Shown here: piece by piece, positions 8,635-17,418 of the stretch
Layout: each line of letters starts with the position of its first letter
Numbering within the stretch: the first letter of the stretch is position 1
Source: Gammaproteobacteria bacterium
Lineage (GTDB): Bacteria; Pseudomonadota; Gammaproteobacteria; Acidiferrobacterales; Sulfurifustaceae
Length of the DNA: 39,889 bases
Assembly (NCBI GenBank): GCA_004298065.1
Contig: SCRL01000035.1
Coordinates: 1-39,889 of the forward strand
Reading direction: 5' to 3'
Position numbers and translations under genes: made by a program
Notes under the pieces: model-generated
Seen by the model: the letters and a program-made list of their open reading frames with translations, nothing else
The model's database searches: none
Told to the model about the DNA's origin: nothing

Positions 8635-8841
8635 TCATTTTCTTGGCGACAACTCGTCACGAATCACGGTAAATCCGGGATTCGCTTCGATACCGATTTG
8701 CATGCGGCTTGGGCCGATATCGACGATGACGATCCGTATCGGACCGTTTTTGAAAAGCTCCCCGATCGGAGTTGCGGGGTTCAACCCGGGATGGGGCAAA
8801 AGCCGGATGGCCTCCCCGCGACAGCGTGTAAGAATCAGCAT
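8635..8841 (-). CDS. csrA: Divergent CsrA/RsmA paralogue with an inserted loop
   Basis: CsrA is a dimeric RNA-binding regulator that recognises GGA in hairpin loops. This 68-residue protein begins MLILTR and keeps the two main RNA-contact positions, Leu4 and an Arg in VIRDE (R61, equivalent to Arg44). Between the first two strands it carries about 17 extra residues (around HPGLNPATPIGELFKNG), unlike standard 60-70-residue CsrA, which it otherwise resembles only loosely. Its ATG overlaps the stop of the upstream XRE gene as TGATG, so translation is probably coupled. It is likely an accessory copy. XRE-CsrA pairs are known from integrative elements (LvrC-type genes of Legionella), which makes a mobile origin plausible. 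Confidence 0.8.
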   Translation of the reverse strand: MLILTRCRGEAIRLLPHPGLNPATPIGELFKNGPIRIVIVDIGPSRMQIGIEANPGFTVIRDELSPRK

Positions 8842-9260
8842 CAGCTAGCCTTCCGCTTCCGGCGCGCTCGCTCCGGTGAAACCGGCTCTATGGATCCAAA
8901 AAGCTCCGCAAGACCGACGTCGAAGGCTTCCGCGAGACGCTCGATGTTATCTATTCCGACGTTGCATTCCCCGCGCTCGATCAGGCTTACGTAGGTGCGG
9001 TGTAGGCCGGAGATATCCGCCAACGCTTCCTGCGTCCATCCACGCATCGAGCGCAACAGCCGCAGCCTGCGCGCGAGCACCTCCCTTGCCCTCCCCATGG
9101 GCGCATTGCAATCCAGCAGCCTGATTCCGTCCACAGCAGATGCTGCGCATTTTTCAGCATATACATCGCAAAATGACGCAGATTCATTGCACGCCGGACC
9201 GTCTTCCGGCACGCGCTTGCCGCAGGCTGCGAGATTTGACCGGGCCGGCCGCCGGGGCAT
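8841..9260 (-). CDS. XRE-family transcriptional regulator
   Basis: The C-terminal 85 residues form a classic XRE/Cro helix-turn-helix: VLARRLRLLRSMRGW, then TQEALADISGLHRTYVSLIE and GECNVGIDNIERLAEAF. Two starts are possible. ATG 9260 has GGAG six bases upstream and gives a 139-residue protein with an unusual Cys-containing N-terminus; ATG 9098 gives only the 85-residue HTH, as in many XRE proteins, but has no good ribosome site. I give the first. The gene overlaps csrA by TGATG, and a perfect 22-bp palindrome lies just upstream, so it probably autoregulates the pair. Confidence 0.8.
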   Translation of the reverse strand: MPRRPARSNLAACGKRVPEDGPACNESASFCDVYAEKCAASAVDGIRLLDCNAPMGRAREVLARRLRLLRSMRGWTQEALADISGLHRTYVSLIERGECNVGIDNIERLAEAFDVGLAELFGSIEPVSPERARRKRKAS

Positions 9261-9290
9261 GGATTTCTCCAATACGGGGCGAAGCCATTA

Positions 9291-9312
9291 AATAGCACGA
9301 TATCGTGCTATT
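9291..9312. promoter_or_regulatory. Perfect 22-bp palindrome, likely operator of the XRE-csrA operon
   Basis: AATAGCACGAT is followed directly by its exact reverse complement ATCGTGCTATT. On the minus strand it is flanked by TGTACA and overlaps TATTTAAT, which could serve as -35 and -10 elements about 17-19 bp apart, placing the palindrome in the promoter spacer. That is a usual site for a Cro-like repressor. The promoter call is weak; the palindrome itself is certain. Confidence 0.7.
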
Positions 9313-9325
9313 GTACAGCGCGGGA

Positions 9326-9538
9326 TTATTTACGTATGGATTTTTTCTTGTACACGCCGCGTTGCTCACGGCTTTCGAGGAAGGTCTCGACATCGTTGGC
9401 GGTCGTGACCCAGGCATGGCCGACCTTCTGCGCCGTCAGGCGACCCTTTTCCGCCAGCCGGCGGAAATAGTCGCTTGAATAGCCGTAGCGCTTGCCGGCC
9501 TGCGAGAGCGTCAAAAGCTGGTCTTTCTTGGCTGCCAT
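9326..9538 (-). CDS. Small helix-turn-helix (excisionase/MerR-like) DNA-binding protein
   Basis: From ATG 9538 this is 70 residues. It reads LLTLSQAGKRYGYSSDYFRRLAEKGRL, then TAQKVGHAWVTTANDVETFLES, the winged-helix pattern of excisionase-like helix_turn_helix domains, with a basic tail YKKKSIRK. The ATG overlaps the stop of the cupin gene as TGATG, so the two are coupled. Such proteins serve either as excisionases of mobile elements or as small regulators. No integrase is visible nearby. Confidence 0.7.
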   Translation of the reverse strand: MAAKKDQLLTLSQAGKRYGYSSDYFRRLAEKGRLTAQKVGHAWVTTANDVETFLESREQRGVYKKKSIRK

Positions 9539-9897
9539 CAGTCCAGTAATTCGGTGTCGTTGTGCAAATAGGCCGGAGCGCAGCAGCACAGGATGCGCAG
9601 CTCGGCGGTGCCGGTGTTGGCGATTTTATGCGGCGTGCCAGGCGGAATACAGACGGTATCACCCGTCTTTACCGCAAAGCCCTCTTCACCCCGTGTCATC
9701 CAACCCTCACCGGCGGTGATGTGGTAAATCTCCTCGCTTCGGAAATGCCGGTGCAACTGCGTCGTCGTTCCTACCGGTATAACCGCTTCCGCTAGGCTCT
9801 GGTTGCAGTTGCCATGCACGGACGGGTGCATCAGCTCACGGATTATGGAGCCGTCTTTCGTGATGAACGGCTCGATATTAGCGTTATGGGAATTCAT
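9538..9897 (-). CDS. Small cupin-domain protein
   Basis: The 119-residue single cupin has the first motif HRHFRSEEIYHITAGEG and the second motif PPGTPHKIANTG, giving the usual His-His-Glu...His metal set. Such proteins range from isomerases to dioxygenases and sugar- or metal-binding sensors; nothing here fixes the substrate. A run of Cys (LCCCAPAY) near residue 105 is unusual. The gene is followed by, and translationally coupled to, a small HTH protein, so it may act as a sensor for that regulator (inference). Confidence 0.8.
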   Translation of the reverse strand: MNSHNANIEPFITKDGSIIRELMHPSVHGNCNQSLAEAVIPVGTTTQLHRHFRSEEIYHITAGEGWMTRGEEGFAVKTGDTVCIPPGTPHKIANTGTAELRILCCCAPAYLHNDTELLD

Positions 9898-9951
9898 GGG
9901 CGAGTTTGAACCGCAAGAAGCAATTTAATATGTCCCGGTTTCCACAACAAC

Positions 9952-9979
9952 ACCCTGGACGCCTCGTGGCGTCCAGGGT
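9952..9979 (-). terminator. Hairpin terminator downstream of the Trp-rich gene
   Basis: ACCCTGGACGCC and GGCGTCCAGGGT form a perfect 12-bp stem with a TCGT loop, 22 bp beyond the stop of the 10002-11024 gene. On the minus strand the stem is followed by TGTTGTTG, a T-rich but imperfect tail. Confidence 0.6.
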
Positions 9980-10001
9980 TGTCGAGACGTGACTTTTACC
10001 T

Positions 10002-11024
10002 TTACGGCCGGCCGCGGCCCTTGCGCTTGAACGGTTCGCCGACCGACGCCTTGAGACGCGCGGTCAGGCGGTCGGCGGCCAGGCTCAGCAGGTCGCAGGG
10101 CAACGCCAGCTTGGCAAAACGCGAGGTGCGGATCATGCAGCACTGCGCCGTCGTGATCTGGTCGTGGGTGCCGCCGCCCACGTCGGTCATGACGTTGTTG
10201 GGGTCGGAGGAATGCTCCCACAGGTCGCACAGGTGGCCGATCTCCTGCACCACGACCGTGCCGTCGCCGGCGGCGTCTACCGTCACCCAGTCCGTCCCCG
10301 GATAGGCGCAACCGCTGGCGGCGGCAATATCGCGCACGAAATACACCGTGACCGTCGAGCAGCAGCCGCAAGCGTGGGTCGAGAACCAGGAGAAGAACCG
10401 GCTGAACATCCCGGAGAACTCGCACACGGTCGAATCCAGAAACTCCGTTTTGACGATTATTTCCGTACTGCAAACCACCAGCCTGATGTTACAACGCCGG
10501 AATATCGCCGCCGCGTCGCGCATCATCGCCTGGACGTCGGCAACCGTAATGGCGGGGTTGCCGGCATCGTCGGCCAGAATCTTGACGCAAACGCCCATGA
10601 ATTTGGGCAACCGCACGCCGAGCGCACAGAGCCCGAGCTCGGGAAGGCGGATGACCCAGTCGATAACCCAGCAAATCCACTTCAGGATATAGAAGACGTA
10701 TTCGAAGAATATCTCGACCCATTCGAGAATCGTCTCGATCACCTCGTGACACACCCAGTTCCAGACAGTCTCGATGACCTCGAGGGTTTTGGTGACGATG
10801 GTGCAAACCAGCTTGTTCACCCATTCGCACAGCTTGTCGAGCGGCCAGGGCAACCACGAACAGACGTTTTCCTGGACCCAGCTGCAGACCTCCTCGGTGA
10901 CCGTCTTGATGGTGGTGATGGTCGAACTGACCCATTCGCACACCGTGTGCACGATCTGGCGCGCGATCTGGATAACGGTGCGGATGATGACAACGACAGG
11001 CGATAAAACGGCAATGCAGATCAT
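10002..11024 (-). CDS. Trp/Cys-rich repeat protein with degenerate metzincin-like motif
   Basis: ATG 11024 follows a strong AAGGAGG site and gives 340 residues. Residues 1-125 are a long amphipathic, very Trp/Cys/Val/Ile-rich region in which a short motif (C-x-W-V, L-x-W-V or I-x-W-V) recurs about every 8-15 residues, as in VCEWV, VCSWV, LCEWV, ILEWV and VIDWV. Residues about 145-300 form a globular domain with VVVQEIGHLCDLWEHSSDPN and NVMTD. This mimics the metzincin zinc site HEIGH...H..DPNN.M, but the first His is Gln260 (codon CAG), so catalysis is doubtful. Clustered Cys (CGCC, QCCMIR) could bind metal. The N-terminal part could be a membrane-active sheath. No function is assigned. Confidence 0.75.
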   Translation of the reverse strand: MICIAVLSPVVVIIRTVIQIARQIVHTVCEWVSSTITTIKTVTEEVCSWVQENVCSWLPWPLDKLCEWVNKLVCTIVTKTLEVIETVWNWVCHEVIETILEWVEIFFEYVFYILKWICWVIDWVIRLPELGLCALGVRLPKFMGVCVKILADDAGNPAITVADVQAMMRDAAAIFRRCNIRLVVCSTEIIVKTEFLDSTVCEFSGMFSRFFSWFSTHACGCCSTVTVYFVRDIAAASGCAYPGTDWVTVDAAGDGTVVVQEIGHLCDLWEHSSDPNNVMTDVGGGTHDQITTAQCCMIRTSRFAKLALPCDLLSLAADRLTARLKASVGEPFKRKGRGRP

Positions 11025-11304
11025 AACTCCTCCTTGTTGGCGTTGTTTCCCATGGTTCATGCCCCCCCCGAAGACGGACTTGGCGAGGCTCACGTCGAAT
11101 CAGGTTCGGCGATAGGCACCTCCCGGCCCCTGGAACGGAGCAAGAAATCGGCGTGCGTCGCACACGGCGGCGATGGATGCGTTGGAGCGTTGGAGAAACG
11201 ACGGCTTGTCCAAACGGTTGCCTCCCTGGCTAACCTGGAACTGCCTTCGGCTTACTTCGGGTGCGGGGGAAGCATATCAGGGGTGCCCGCGGTCATCCAT
11301 CGTG

Positions 11305-14300
11305 TCACCCAACCCACACTCTGGCGTTGCGGAACATACGCAGCCACGGGCCGTCCTCGCCCCATTCGTCCGGGTGCCAGGAGTTGGCGATGGTGCGGCA
11401 CACACGCTCGGGATGCGGCATGACGATGCTGAAACGACCGTCCGGCGTGGTGAGGCCGGTGATGCCGTAGGGCGAGCCGTTGGGATTGTAGGGATAGCTG
11501 GTCGCGAGCTCGCCGCGGTTGTCCACGAAACAGAGCGCGATCTGCTTGTCGAGGATAAGTTGCTGCATGTGCGTCGGATCACGGAATTCAGCCCGGCCTT
11601 CGCCATGGGCAATCACGATCGGCAGCATCGATCCCTGCATGCCGCTCAGGAAAATCGACGGGTTCTGCGGCACCTGCACGCGCACGACGCGCGCCTCGAA
11701 CTGCTCGGAGAGGTTGCGCACGAACCGCGGCCAGCGTTCGGCGCCGGGGATGATCTCGTAGAGGTTCGACATCATCTGGCAGCCATTGCACACGCCGAGC
11801 GCGAACGTGTCCTGGCGCTGGAAGAATGCGCTGAACTCGTCGCGTGCGCGACTGTTGAACAGGATCGACTTGGCCCAGCCTTCGCCAGCGCCGAGTACGT
11901 CGCCGAAAGAAAACCCGCCGCACGCGGCGAAGCCGCTGAAATCCTTGAGCGAAACACGTGCGTCGATGATGTCGCTCATGGTCACGTCCACGGCAGCGAA
12001 GCCGGCGCGGTCGAACGCCGCGGCCATTTCCACCTGGCCGTTCACGCCCTGCTCGCGCAGGATGGCGACGCGCGGCTTTGCCTTCTTGCCGATATACGGC
12101 GCCGCGATCTTCTCCTCCGGGTCGAACGTGAGTTGTGCGCTCAGGCCCGGGTCGTTGGCATCGAGCAGGCGGTCGTATTCCTCCTGCGCGCACTGGGGGT
12201 TATCGCGCAGCGACTGCATCCGGTACGTGGTCTCGGACCAGGCGCGGTGCAGGTTCACGCGCGAGTCCTGGAACACGGTCTTGTCCTTGTGCGTGAAGCT
12301 GATGAGCCCGTCGGTCGTCACCTCGCCGATGATATGGGAGTAACGGAGCAGGCCGGATTTCTTGAGTGCCCCAAGGATGCCCTTGCGCTTGGCGCGCGGC
12401 ACCTGCAGCACCGCGCCGAGTTCCTCGTTGAAAAGCGACGCCACCGGATCGCGTCCGAGCCCGGTCAGATCGACCTTGAGGCCGGTGTGCCCGGCGAACG
12501 CCATCTCGCACAGCGCGGCGAACAGGCCGCCGTCGGAACGGTCGTGGTAGGCATAGGCCAGACCCAGCTCGTTCAGCGCCTGGACGATATGGAAGAAAAG
12601 CTTGAGCACGCGCGGGTCGTCCACGTCCGGGCATTCGTCGCCGAGCTGGCCGTAGACCTGCGCCAGCGCCGAACCGCCAAGGCGGTGCTTGCCCTTGCCG
12701 AGGTCGATCAGTAGCAGGTCGGTCTCGCCACGGTCGGTGCGAAGCTGCTGTGTGAGCGTCTTGCGCACGTCCGTCACCGGCGCGAACGCCGAGACGATAA
12801 GCGACAGCGGCGCCGTGACTTCCCGCTGGTTACCGTCGTCGTCGGTCCACACGGTCTTCATTGACACCGAGTCCTTGCCGACGGGGATGGAGATGCCGAG
12901 TTCCGGACACAATTCGAGCGCCACGGCCTTGACGGTGTCGTACAGCGACGCGTCCTCGCCCGGATGGTTCACCGCCACCATCCAGTTTGCCGAGAGCTTC
13001 ACGTCGAGCAGGCCGCGGATACGCGCGGCCGCGATGTTCGTCAGCGCCTCGCCGATGGCCATGCGCCCGCTCGCGGGCGCATCGATGAGCGCGATTGGCG
13101 TGCGCTCGCCGATGGCCATGGACTCGCCGGTATAGCCCTGGTACCCGGTCGCGGTCACACCGCAATCGGCTACCGGCACCTGCCATGGCCCGACCATCTG
13201 GTCACGGCAGATGAGCCCGGTCACCGAGCGGTCGCCGATGGTGACGAGGAAGGTCTTGTCCGCCACCGTCGGCAGGCGCAGCACGCGGTACGCGGCTTCC
13301 TGGAGGTCGATGCCCTTCGTTTTGAACGCCCTGAGTCTGCGCTTCACGTGTTTGGTGTCGCGCAGCATCTTCGGCGGCTTGCCGAGCAGCACCGAGAGGT
13401 CGAGGTCGATGGGCTTGGCCATACGTTCGGCAATTGCTCCCTGCATTGCTCTCGGCTGCTGTTCCCGACGCAGCCCTACCTCCTCCATCCCTGGAGTCGT
13501 ACCTCCGGCATCCCTGCCGTCGTCTGTAAGAGCCGCATCACCAGTCGCCGTGTTAGAGAAGTGACTATCGGTCAGAGCGAGATGTTTTTCTTCCGTGGAC
13601 AAACCGATCACGGCGTAAGGACAACGCTCGCGCTCGCACAACGAGGCGAACGCCGGGAACCGGCTGCGGTCCACGGCCATCACGTAGCGCTCCTGCGCCT
13701 CATTGCACCAGATTTCCACCGGGCTCATGCCCGGCTGGTCGTTCGGAATCTTGCGCAGCTCGAAGCGCCCGCCGCGGCCGGCGCCGTCCACCAGTTCCGG
13801 CAGCGCGTTCGACAGACCGCCGGCGCCGACGTCGTGGATCGAAAGAATCGGGTTGTCCGCACCCATCGCCCAGCACTGGTCGATGACCTCTTGCGCCCGC
13901 CGTTGCATCTCGGCGTTGGAACGCTGCACCGAGGCGAAATCGAGCTCCTCGTGGCTGGTGCCGGTGGCCATGCTCGAAGCCGCGCCGCCGCCGAGCCCGA
14001 TGAGCATCGCCGGGCCGCCGAGGACGATGAGCGGCGTGCCGGCCGGGAATTCTTCCTTGTGCAAGTGCTCCTCGCGGATATTGCCCAGGCCCCCGGCGAG
14101 CATGATCGGCTTGTGATAGCCGCGTACCTCGCCCGCTGCGTCGAGCTCGAAGCTGCGGAAATAGCCGGCAATGTTGGGCCGGCCGAATTCGTTGTTAAAC
14201 GCCGCGCCGCCGATCGGCCCTTCGAGCATGATCGAGAGCGCCGAGGCGATGCGCCCGGGCTTGCCGTAATCCTGCTCCCACGGGCGCAGCGCGTCCGGCA

Positions 14301-15381
14301 GGCGCAGGTTCGACACCGAAAAACCGGTGAGGCCGGCCTTGGGCTTGGCGCCGCGCCCGGTCGCGCCCTCGTCGCGAATCTCGCCGCCCGAACCGGTGGC
14401 GGCGCCGGGGTACGGCGAAATCGCGGTCGGGTGGTTGTGCGTCTCGACCTTCATCAGGATGTGCACCGGCTCCTCGGCGTAGCCATACTCGCGCGTGGCC
14501 GGGCCCGGGAAGAAACGCGCGCTGCGCGCGCCCTCGATCACCGAGGCGTTGTCGCAGTAGGCGACGAGCGTGCCTTTCGGATTCGTTTCGTGCGTGTGCC
14601 GGATCATGCCGAACAGCGTGTGTTTCTGGCGCTTGCGGTCGATGATCCAGTCGGCGTTGAACACCTTGTGACGGCAGTGCTCGGAGTTCGCCTGCGCGAA
14701 CATCATCAGTTCGACGTCGGTCGGGTTGCGGCCGAGCTTCTTGAAGTTCTCAACCAGATAATCGATCTCGTCGGCCGAGAGTGCGAGGCCCCAGTCGCGG
14801 TTGGCCTCTTCCAACGCCGCGCGTCCGCCACTCATCAGGCCCACGACGCGCAGCGACGCGGGCTGGGTCTCGTCGAACAACTTCGCCGCCTGATGCGGAT
14901 CGAACAGCACGTTCTCGACCATGCGGTCGTGGATGAACGGCACCAGCGCCTCGCGCTCGGTCGCGGTGAGCAGGCGGCCATCGGCCTTGACGAAAAACCA
15001 AGCCACGCCGCGTTCGAGGCGCTTGACCTTGGCCAGGCCGCAGTGGCGCGCGATGTCGGTGGCCTTGGTGGACCAGGGCGAGATCGTACCGAGACGCGGC
15101 ACCACGAGCATCAGCTCGCCCGCCGGATGTTGCACGGCGCCGTCATCCATCTTCGGCCCATACGTCAGGATGCGTTCGAGCGTCTGCTGCTCCTTCGCCG
15201 TGAGCGCCTCGGTGAGCGCGGCGAAATGCCAGTACACCGCCGTGACCGAAACCAGTCCCGGCACACGCTGGCGCAGGTCGGCGAGCAGCTTGTCGCGGCG
15301 GAAAGCGGACAGCGCTAGCGAGCCGCGGTGCGTATGCACCAACAGGCCGGCGTCGGGACGGGATTCGGGTTGCCTGCTCAC
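11305..15381 (-). CDS. purL: Phosphoribosylformylglycinamidine synthase (large, fused form)
   Basis: PurL converts FGAR, glutamine and ATP to FGAM in de novo purine synthesis. The 1358-residue protein has the full fused layout: N-terminal PurS-like part, linker, two synthetase halves ([20 protein letters not shown], then SVSMKTVW) and a C-terminal class I glutaminase with ILREQGVNG and nucleophile Cys in GVCNGCQ (C1198). It is some 60 residues longer than the usual enzyme. Much of the excess is one segment, about residues 606-650 ([17 protein letters not shown] onwards), replacing the short loop before LLGKPPKM. This segment is encoded by a hairpin-rich insertion (13429-13519). It is the last gene of a dapA-bamC-MBL-purL run. 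Confidence 0.97.
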   Translation of the reverse strand: MSRQPESRPDAGLLVHTHRGSLALSAFRRDKLLADLRQRVPGLVSVTAVYWHFAALTEALTAKEQQTLERILTYGPKMDDGAVQHPAGELMLVVPRLGTISPWSTKATDIARHCGLAKVKRLERGVAWFFVKADGRLLTATEREALVPFIHDRMVENVLFDPHQAAKLFDETQPASLRVVGLMSGGRAALEEANRDWGLALSADEIDYLVENFKKLGRNPTDVELMMFAQANSEHCRHKVFNADWIIDRKRQKHTLFGMIRHTHETNPKGTLVAYCDNASVIEGARSARFFPGPATREYGYAEEPVHILMKVETHNHPTAISPYPGAATGSGGEIRDEGATGRGAKPKAGLTGFSVSNLRLPDALRPWEQDYGKPGRIASALSIMLEGPIGGAAFNNEFGRPNIAGYFRSFELDAAGEVRGYHKPIMLAGGLGNIREEHLHKEEFPAGTPLIVLGGPAMLIGLGGGAASSMATGTSHEELDFASVQRSNAEMQRRAQEVIDQCWAMGADNPILSIHDVGAGGLSNALPELVDGAGRGGRFELRKIPNDQPGMSPVEIWCNEAQERYVMAVDRSRFPAFASLCERERCPYAVIGLSTEEKHLALTDSHFSNTATGDAALTDDGRDAGGTTPGMEEVGLRREQQPRAMQGAIAERMAKPIDLDLSVLLGKPPKMLRDTKHVKRRLRAFKTKGIDLQEAAYRVLRLPTVADKTFLVTIGDRSVTGLICRDQMVGPWQVPVADCGVTATGYQGYTGESMAIGERTPIALIDAPASGRMAIGEALTNIAAARIRGLLDVKLSANWMVAVNHPGEDASLYDTVKAVALELCPELGISIPVGKDSVSMKTVWTDDDGNQREVTAPLSLIVSAFAPVTDVRKTLTQQLRTDRGETDLLLIDLGKGKHRLGGSALAQVYGQLGDECPDVDDPRVLKLFFHIVQALNELGLAYAYHDRSDGGLFAALCEMAFAGHTGLKVDLTGLGRDPVASLFNEELGAVLQVPRAKRKGILGALKKSGLLRYSHIIGEVTTDGLISFTHKDKTVFQDSRVNLHRAWSETTYRMQSLRDNPQCAQEEYDRLLDANDPGLSAQLTFDPEEKIAAPYIGKKAKPRVAILREQGVNGQVEMAAAFDRAGFAAVDVTMSDIIDARVSLKDFSGFAACGGFSFGDVLGAGEGWAKSILFNSRARDEFSAFFQRQDTFALGVCNGCQMMSNLYEIIPGAERWPRFVRNLSEQFEARVVRVQVPQNPSIFLSGMQGSMLPIVIAHGEGRAEFRDPTHMQQLILDKQIALCFVDNRGELATSYPYNPNGSPYGITGLTTPDGRFSIVMPHPERVCRTIANSWHPDEWGEDGPWLRMFRNARVWVG
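13429..13519 (-). repeat. Hairpin-array insertion inside purL (GGGA-loop hairpins)
   Basis: Four hairpins follow each other, all with TCCC in the loop on the plus strand (GGGA in the purL mRNA): GCAATtGC/GCATTGC (13430-13449, one bulged base), GGCTGC/GCAGCC (13454-13475), CTCCA/TGGAG (13483-13496) and CGGCA/TGCCG (13506-13519). The last two are perfect 5-bp stems with a 4-nt loop, and both contain CAGGGATG on the mRNA strand. The reading frame stays open through the whole insert. Confidence 0.65.
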
Positions 15382-15396
15382 ATCAAGTCTCCTGCA

Positions 15397-16167
15397 TCAG
15401 TCGCGCACCACGTCGCGCCAGCCGAGACCTTTTTCCTGGTCCGCGACCTGGACCCAGTCGGGGGTGCAATCCAGCGCGCGCGCCAGCGCGGCGCACGCGA
15501 GATCGGGACGATTGTTCTGTTCGCTCAGGTGCGCCGCGACGATATGGCGCAGCCAGCCGAAACCGAGGCGCCCGAGGAGATCGGCCGCCTGGTCGTTCGA
15601 AAGGTGCCCGTGGGAACCGGCGATCCGCGCCTTGAGTAACGGCGGATAGGTCCCGTTCTTGAGCATGTCGCGGTCGTGGTTGCATTCGAGCACCAGCGCC
15701 TGGCAGCCGCCCAGCATTTTCTCGACATGCGCCGTGGTCGAGCCGAGATCGGTCAGATAACCCAGGCGCACGTCGCCGTCGCTGAACATGAACTGCGCCG
15801 GCTCGCGCGCGTCGTGCGGCACGGGAAAGGGGCTGATCTGCAGGTCGCCGATGGCAAACGGCTCGTGCGGGGAGAGTTCGTTTACCTCCACCGAGGCCAG
15901 CTCGCCATTGACCGCAGTACGTGTGCCGGCGGTCATCCACACGGGCACTTCGTGGCGGCGGGCGAAGCCCGCAACGCCATTGGCGTGGTCGGAGTGCTCG
16001 TGCGTCACCAGGATGGCGTCGATGTCGTCGGGTGTGCGTCCGAGGCGCGCGAGCCGCGCCGTCGTTTCACGCACGGAAAAGCCGCAGTCGAGCATGACGC
16101 AGGTATTGCCGGATTCGATGAGTGCCGCGTTGCCGCGGCTGCCGCTTCCGAGGACGGCGAACCGCAA
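15397..16167 (-). CDS. MBL-fold metallohydrolase (YycJ/WalJ-like)
   Basis: This metallo-beta-lactamase-fold hydrolase has FAVLGSGSRGNAALIESG at its N-terminus, the metal motif THEHSDHANG, a LTDLGST strand and late HLS/AAHLSEQN histidines, as in YycJ/WalJ-like proteins, which are thought to be nucleases or phosphodiesterases. The family normally begins MRFAVLGSGSRGN. Here the matching codon is TTG at 16167, giving 256 residues; the frame also continues upstream to TTG 16212, but those 15 residues are encoded by a repeat element. No good ribosome site is present for either start. It lies 15 bp before purL and about 100 bp after bamC. Confidence 0.82.
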   Translation of the reverse strand: MRFAVLGSGSRGNAALIESGNTCVMLDCGFSVRETTARLARLGRTPDDIDAILVTHEHSDHANGVAGFARRHEVPVWMTAGTRTAVNGELASVEVNELSPHEPFAIGDLQISPFPVPHDAREPAQFMFSDGDVRLGYLTDLGSTTAHVEKMLGGCQALVLECNHDRDMLKNGTYPPLLKARIAGSHGHLSNDQAADLLGRLGFGWLRHIVAAHLSEQNNRPDLACAALARALDCTPDWVQVADQEKGLGWRDVVRD

Positions 16168-16212
16168 ACCCGCGGCACAGGGACGTGCCGCTTGCGGTGC
16201 CGAGGGACGCAA
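16168..16212. repeat. Dispersed hairpin repeat, copy at the MBL gene start
   Basis: GCGGCAC (16172-16178) pairs with GTGCCGC (16185-16191) around AGGGAC, and TTGCG/CGCAA (16192-16196/16208-16212) flanks a second AGGGA. Read on the minus strand, the 43-bp unit matches 20255-20297 at 40 of 43 positions by eye. It occupies the space where the native start of the MBL gene should be. Confidence 0.75.
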
Positions 16213-16268
16213 TCCCGGGGTGGCAGCGCGGCGTCGATGGGTATGCGGCCGCAGGGGTCACCCGCCCG

Positions 16269-17384
16269 CTATTTCAACTGCTCGTGCAACAAGCTCAGGA
16301 TGCGCTCGCCGGTCTTGGTTTTCTCCGGGGCGCCGTCCTTGCCCAGGATCTCGACATTCGTGCCGCCGTCCGCGGCCACGAGGTGCACCTGGTATTCCTC
16401 TTTCTTCGGTCCTTCCTTGGCGCCGAACATGCGCGCGAAGAAGCTCGGCTTCTTGCCCTCCGTTTCGGGGTCGATGTAGCGCACGTAATAGATACCCTTG
16501 GAGCGGTCGCGGTCCTCGACGGTAAAACCGATACGGTCGAGCGACAGACCCACACGACGCCAGGCGCGGTCGAGGTCATCCTGCACGTTCAGGAGCGCCC
16601 GGTCGCCAGTGCGCGTCAGGCGCGCACGCTCCGGCGGCGGCGCGGCGGCCACGTCCGTTGCCTGCGGGTCCTTGGCACCAAGGTGCGCCATCAGCAGCTG
16701 CAGCATTTCGGTTTCGAGCCCGGGCTCGGTCGGCCGCGCCTGCCACATGGTCGCAATGTGATCGCTGCCACTGCCCGAAGCCACGACTTCCTCCATGCCC
16801 TGGTGGCTCAGGTAAATCTCGGTCGTGCCGGGCGTCCGGCCGCGTTCCAGACGTATGCGGAAGCGGTCGCGCGTGCCGGTGGAGTACAGACTCGAAAGCC
16901 ACTTGGCGAGAATGCGCTGCGTCCCCGTGCCGACCTTGGCGCGGTTCTCGGCCCAGTCGGTCTCGATCACACCGGTCTGGGCGTTTTCGCGCGCAATCAG
17001 CAGGCCGTTGGTGAGCACGAACTGGCGCACTTGCGGCCAGAGCGTGTCCGGCTCGGCCTTGGCCACCAGCCAGCGGTTCTGGCCTTCGCGTTCGAGGCGG
17101 ATATCGGGGAATTCGGTGAGCACCGCCGCCTGCCCCGGCGCGGCGTTCTTCTTGTCGCTCGCGTACTCGGAATAGGTCGCGCTGGTGCGCGCGCCCGGGA
17201 TCGGCGCGTCCTTGCCGGCCGGCAAACCCGTCAGGTCTGGCGGCAACTCAAGCGGCGGGAGCTTGCGCGAGGTCTGGTAATCGATCCTGCGCTTCTCCTT
17301 AACCGTGTCGAACATCGCGCAACCGCCGAGCGTCAGCGCCGCGAGTGTGTACACGAAGACCTGGATCAATCGGTTTTTTGACAT
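16269..17384 (-). CDS. bamC: Outer membrane assembly lipoprotein BamC
   Basis: BamC (formerly NlpB) is a lipoprotein of the BAM complex, which folds beta-barrels into the outer membrane. The 371-residue product has a lipoprotein signal with lipobox LGGC, an unstructured segment with PPLELPPDL as in BamC, then two similar helix-grip domains (around WLVAKAEPDTLWPQVRQF and LLNVQDDLDRAWRRVGLSLD). It sits directly after dapA, the arrangement typical of gammaproteobacteria. ATG 17384 is preferred to the adjacent GTG 17387; AGGGGTGGG upstream is the ribosome site. Confidence 0.9.
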   Translation of the reverse strand: MSKNRLIQVFVYTLAALTLGGCAMFDTVKEKRRIDYQTSRKLPPLELPPDLTGLPAGKDAPIPGARTSATYSEYASDKKNAAPGQAAVLTEFPDIRLEREGQNRWLVAKAEPDTLWPQVRQFVLTNGLLIARENAQTGVIETDWAENRAKVGTGTQRILAKWLSSLYSTGTRDRFRIRLERGRTPGTTEIYLSHQGMEEVVASGSGSDHIATMWQARPTEPGLETEMLQLLMAHLGAKDPQATDVAAAPPPERARLTRTGDRALLNVQDDLDRAWRRVGLSLDRIGFTVEDRDRSKGIYYVRYIDPETEGKKPSFFARMFGAKEGPKKEEYQVHLVAADGGTNVEILGKDGAPEKTKTGERILSLLHEQLK

Positions 17385-17418
17385 CACGAACCCACCCCTC
17401 GCCTGGTATCTCTTCTAT

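Noticed and set aside
11025-11304. 280-bp gap between the Trp-rich gene and purL
   Set aside because: Only an imperfect GGTTGCC-TCCC-TGGCTAACC fold at about 11217-11236 is seen; too weak to call as a repeat or terminator.
11581-11670. Another GGGA-loop hairpin at ATCGATCCCTGCATGC in purL
   Set aside because: It codes for the conserved MQGSM region of PurL and the stem is poor.
12964-15318. A 784-codon open frame on the plus strand opposite purL
   Set aside because: It is the antisense shadow of a well-identified PurL in GC-rich DNA; its translation shows no domain.
16122-17381. A 419-codon frame opposite bamC
   Set aside because: Antisense shadow; only its first residues repeat a peptide because they run over the dispersed repeat.
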